Assembly (NCBI GenBank): GCA_963576735.1 | Contig: OY755173.1 | Coordinates: 8,774,873-8,838,872 of the forward strand | Source: Bedellia somnulentella | Taxonomy: Eukaryota > Arthropoda > Insecta > Lepidoptera > Bedelliidae | DNA length: 64,000 nt | Reading direction: 5' to 3' | Shown: positions 60,317 to 64,000 of the stretch, in pieces | How positions within the stretch are numbered: the first letter of the stretch is position 1 | Layout: each line of letters begins with the position of its first letter | Translations under genes and position numbers: made by a program | The notes under the pieces: model-generated | Database searches by the model: none | What the model was told of the DNA's origin: nothing | Seen by the model: only the letters and a program-made list of their open reading frames with translations

Positions 60317-62338
60317 TTTTAAAATAAATTGACAAGTCAGCTGCATTCTATGTAACTAACCGAAAAAAAGCTTATTAAAACCTTTTTAATTTTGTCAAAC
60401 TCCGTACCGTAAGATAAGAATCAAGTCATATTTATTCTATCTATCTAAACAACTAATTATCATCCGACCCGCGTTAAATTTGTTTGTTCTAAATTTCATT
60501 AATGTAACTCGATATTCTTGAGCTACCTACCTCAACCACGACGGCATTACATATTGAATTACTTGGCTAGTAAATCAATACTCTTGGATTTCAAATTTAA
60601 GTGTTGACATCATTTAACAGTAATTATTGGAAGATGGTAAAATAAATATTTTAACTAATGAGTTAAAAACGTAATCTATTAGATATTAAAAAAGGTTATT
60701 ACTTAGTTTAATGTATTTATTGTATACCATATTATTAACAATATATGAATAATTATGTGCAGAAGGAGAAAATTAAAGAATATAATATTTTTTTCAAAAT
60801 CCCTACCGCTAGTGGGGTTCCTAAAAGGCTGGCTGCATTACAAAAGATTGAGTAATCTTTAAATAATATAATGCTTACGTATTAGTCTCAATGTGGATAG
60901 ACCTGTCGGAAGGTTGACCAACAACTTGGTGAAGGTCATGGGACTCCGATAGATGAGTGCAGCGCAGGACCGGTCCTTGTGGAGATCTTTGGGGGCGGCA
61001 TATTTGCAGCAACGTATGTTGGTTGAGATGATTATGTATGAAGGAAAGTAATTTGAAGAAGAATATCACGTGATGTTTTTTTCAGTACGTACATTTGATA
61101 GGGGGTCTGTTCCCGTTCCTGTCACATAACTAAGTATAACTCAGCCATGTGGATTTTATCACGATGAATTCAGCAACCATGAAAAATGTTACCACATATA
61201 TGACCTAAGAATAATTAGTATTACTGGTATTTTATTACTTTAGTTAGTTTCATAGATAATGTTACGGAACCCTTCGATGCGTGAGGCGATTTGCATCTGG
61301 ACAGTTATTTTTTTATCCGTCATCAATATGTGTATAGTAACAAAAATGGTCTTTCATACTACTATGCTCAATATGTTGACATTATTTTTTATCAACAGTA
61401 CCTTTTTGTTGTAAGCTTACATTAATTTGGTCACTGTATCTTAAAAAAAATATTATGTAACAAAATGTCCATTGGGATCTCCTAATCTTAGTGATATTCA
61501 TCGTGGAAGTTTTTCCCTAATTTTGAGTATCTGTGACGTTTAGTATAATATGCGCTTTTGATAGAATATTTAAGTTGGAGAGAAAATCATATCCTATTTT
61601 AAAAACAATGGGATGGGGTTTCTAAAATTAATTTTATTCGTCCATTCGTGGTATTTTACGCTAAGTTAAATTAAAATTAACTGTTGCTGTATAAATATCG
61701 AAAAGTAAGAAATAACCTGAATTAATGATTAAATATTTGCGCATTCAATTCGTTTAAAGATAAATGCGCAACAACATATTTTTGCTAAATAGGAAGAATA
61801 ATAAGAAAATATTTCGAACGATCGTAAGTAAAATTTTGTCAAACATTATTCCTAAGTGCAAATGGTTCCATCAAATGAGCTATCGTAAAGATCAAAGTGG
61901 TAATAGCGATATTTACTTCTTTCCGTTCTCTGATCTTTAAAGTATTAAAAGTTATAACTAAACATGAGACACTTTCGAAATAATATGTGTTGAAGATTGA
62001 TACTTCTCGCAAAACTCCCAATTTCATGAAAAATCCTGGAAACAATTCGTTAAATACCCACTTTAAGAAATGCATATTAAAATAATTTGTTTATAATTTG
62101 TCCAGCCATTTAAAAGACCCAAAACGAAGACCCTTAGACTGAAAAGTGTAACATGAGCAGTCGCATAAAACGCTTATAAAAAGTATAATTTTACACGGGA
62201 AAACTACGCTATTGACCAGGCAACCCAGGTTTCTGTTCACCAATTCCGCTGTCTACGTTTTTTGTATCGTTTCGTTTTCCGTAGCGGTAGTTGCTTTAGG
62301 TCCTTGGAAGTGTTCACAGTGCGGTGCTTTAGATAAGA
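60317..62338. other. Intergenic DNA upstream of KMO
   Basis: Parts recognised: an RTE-like LINE 3' coding fragment at about 60893-61045 (RPVGRLTNNLVKVMGLR, then MSAAQDRSLWRSLGAAYLQQ), an S1 remnant in reverse at 61085-61205, and a GGGTTCCGTA-repeat remnant at 61257-61310. No gene is seen in the rest. The KMO promoter should lie near 62100-62300. Confidence 0.55.
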
Positions 62339-63427
62339 ATGGCTGCGAACGGACATGCGAAGAAACCCTTGGATGTCGTGGTCGTTGGGGGTGGATTGGT
62401 AAGTTTCTATTACCTTCTGTTGTAGATTTTAAATATTGTAATTTTTATGTATACCAAGTGCAAGTTAAAAATATTAATGAATTAAATTACTTAGTTTCTT
62501 TTGAAATTTTTAAAACATTAAACAATAAATTACGATTTTTTATTGCTAAAAACACAACTAATATTTTATAGGCTTCATATTAATGTAATATGCATTTCCT
62601 TGCTTAATTACTCTTAAGCTCTTGATATCTAATGTTATATTTTATTATAAGAGAGAATCTCCTAGACCGGAGATCATTCACGAGGGGCTGGCAAGGGTAT
62701 TAATTTTTCATAATAAACATCACCTCACTGGAGTAGTTAAGAGTGCCCACTTTTTTCTTGGAGTAATAGAAGTTAGCTGTGTAGTGTCGGCTTAGAATAG
62801 CACTACTCCATTTCTTCCAGTGGGTGTACGTAAGAGGCGACTAACGGTATTGGGCTTTTAAGGGATTTTTGGGCGATGCGGTTGGAGACCCATCACCAAC
62901 CACCTTTATTTTACCATCTTTTCCCCACTCAACTTTCCAAACGTGGCTGAGGAATTTCTAATTCCTTAGCTCTGGCTAACCCTTCAAGGGATTTATAGCC
63001 GTGAGTATATGTATGTATGTATGTAATAGAAGTTAGATACGTTACAAATAAATATAAACACATCGAGTGGGTCCCTTACCGTTAACAACCTCGACGAATG
63101 TACCACTCACATGTCTTTAGAAAAGGTACAAGGATGAAAGCCCGATCAGGAGTATTTTAGCTCATGGCTCTTTTAATGTATTTAAGAGTGCACTTGCTCC
63201 ACTGAACTATGATTTTGACTCTTCAGCTCTATAATACGAGTATTAGTACCAACGAATATTTAAACATAGGTTTTTAAAATTTAGACAAAATTTTGGTTAA
63301 AACCTAGTGACAGAATTTTCTGAGAGTTTTAATAATTTTGATTATGGTTTCATTCAGGTTGGATCAGTAGAAGCAGTCTACTTAGCGAAGAGAGGTCATA
63401 ATGTCCGTCTATTCGAGTACCGAGAAG
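62339..63427 (+). CDS. KMO: Kynurenine 3-monooxygenase, first two coding exons (partial)
   Basis: KMO is an FAD- and NADPH-dependent outer-mitochondrial-membrane enzyme. It hydroxylates kynurenine to 3-hydroxykynurenine, the ommochrome pigment precursor (cinnabar in flies). Exon 1 is 62339-62398 (MAANGHAKKPLDVVVVGGGL, donor GTAAGT) and exon 2 is 63358-63427 (VGSVEAVYLAKRGHNVRLFE YREG, donor GTAACT). Together they give the Rossmann FAD motif GGGLVG and the acidic FEYRE end of the second strand typical of KMO. Exon 1 is in a different frame from the longer open frame at 62212-62571. The third exon lies beyond the window. Confidence 0.88.
62777..63023 (+). mobile_element. S2 SINE in KMO intron 1, with 13-base target duplication
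   Basis: TAATAGAAGTTAG stands at 62764-62776 and again at 63024-63036. This sets the S2 ends exactly at CTGTGTAGTG and the TATG repeats. The perfect duplication shows target-primed retroposition and a recent age. GGTTGGAGACCC inside resembles a weak pol III B box. Confidence 0.92.
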
Positions 63428-64000
63428 GTAACTATAATGTTTGCTTGCCTTTTGATTTATTTCAGCTGCAACCTTAAAATGTTTCTGCAAATCCGTCATG
63501 AACAACCTTTAGCTTACAATCTATACCCTTTTTAACTATCAAAAGTGACTGAGATATTTTCTTTGCTGCAGCAACCTTTATTTTACAATTAAGGGTGTAA
63601 GGACGCCCTTACTCACCAGATACAACCACTTACGGGAAGAAATGAGGTAGTGCTATTCTAGGCCGATATTACACAGCTACATACATATATATACACACAT
63701 CTACAACATAAAAATAATGTCTTCAAAATTCATTACCTTCACTTTAGTTTGAACGCCTTTATTTAAGAAATCTTAACTAGTTAATGATCTATTTACTCCA
63801 ATAGATAATTTTAAAGATAGTTATTTCTAATGTTTATTTTTTATCTATTCTATTCTTATCGCCTTCTTATCTTAAGGTATAAATTATACGACAGGGATGG
63901 GAATAGTGTGATTCTAGAATGATTAGGTGTGAGAGAAGTCGTCATTAGATAGATAAAAAAGTAATGTTAGGGTGGTATGGTCACATATCGGGCTGATATT
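63428..64000. repeat. KMO intron with S2 and LINE-D-type fragments
   Basis: 63545-63680 is a worn reverse S2 (AAAAGTGACTGAGATATTTTC ... GGCCGATATTACACAGC). 63900-64000 resembles a LINE-D-type ORF2 segment (MLGWYGHISG, compare the GHIERM block near 9550). No KMO exon is visible before the edge. Confidence 0.5.

Noticed and set aside
62212..62571. 119-codon frame over KMO exon 1
   Set aside because: The KMO peptide (LDVVVVGGGLVGSVE) is in another frame starting at 62339 and splices at 62398. The longer frame runs through the intron and has no family resemblance.

Overview
The window is AT-rich animal nuclear DNA, most likely from a moth or butterfly (Lepidoptera). The evidence is intron-bearing genes with GT-AG splice sites, many non-LTR retrotransposons and tRNA-derived SINEs, Helitrons with TC...CTAG ends, and the lepidopteran 'GGGTTCCGTA' repeat. 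No bacterial, plasmid or phage feature is present. Four host genes were reconstructed exon by exon. They are Ntf-2 (+, 19432-23281), a signal-peptide/TPR/transmembrane gene resembling TTC17 (-, 27641-35636), Taf2 (+, 38239-54584, 19 exons, 1195 codons) and the first two coding exons of kynurenine 3-monooxygenase (+, 62339-63427, continuing past the right edge).

Layout. 1-6.2 kb is three abutting LINEs: LINE-A (minus, ORF1 and ORF2 open to the edge), LINE-B (plus, broken) and LINE-C (plus, 3' end only). 6.2-19.2 kb is a pile of nested mobile DNA: a long foldback repeat, two related TIR elements (E1, E2), a LINE (LINE-D) and a Helitron inside E1, a second Helitron, and many SINEs. Because E1 and E2 are copies of one element, E2 serves as the empty-site control that fixes the exact ends of the LINE-D and Helitron insertions. 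19.2-23.3 kb holds Ntf-2 with two alternative last exons. 23.3-27.6 kb is intergenic and contains a 1-kb TIR element with an 8-bp target duplication. 27.6-35.7 kb is the TPR gene, whose introns hold repeats and decayed tandem copies of the 5' half of one of its exons. 38.2-54.6 kb is Taf2. 55.6-57.8 kb is a 5'-truncated LINE with an intact reverse transcriptase frame (LINE-E). 57.8-62.3 kb holds SINEs and a third Helitron. The right end is KMO.

The genes are ordinary housekeeping or metabolic genes with no shared pathway: nuclear import of Ran, the TFIID subunit TAF2, and tryptophan-to-ommochrome metabolism. The unusual content is structural. There is a Transib (RAG1-related) transposon with perfect ends and a CGTCG target duplication inside a Taf2 intron. 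Taf2 intron 1 can only be read as AT-AC. Two separate genes carry tandem arrays of half-exons. Two SINE families and one LINE share a 3' stem-loop tail.

Repeat names used here are local labels. S1 is a tRNA-headed SINE ending in TTTATG repeats. S2 is a 250-bp retroposon ending in TATG repeats. S3 is a second tRNA-headed SINE. S4 is a palindromic repeat carrying a tRNA-like sequence.
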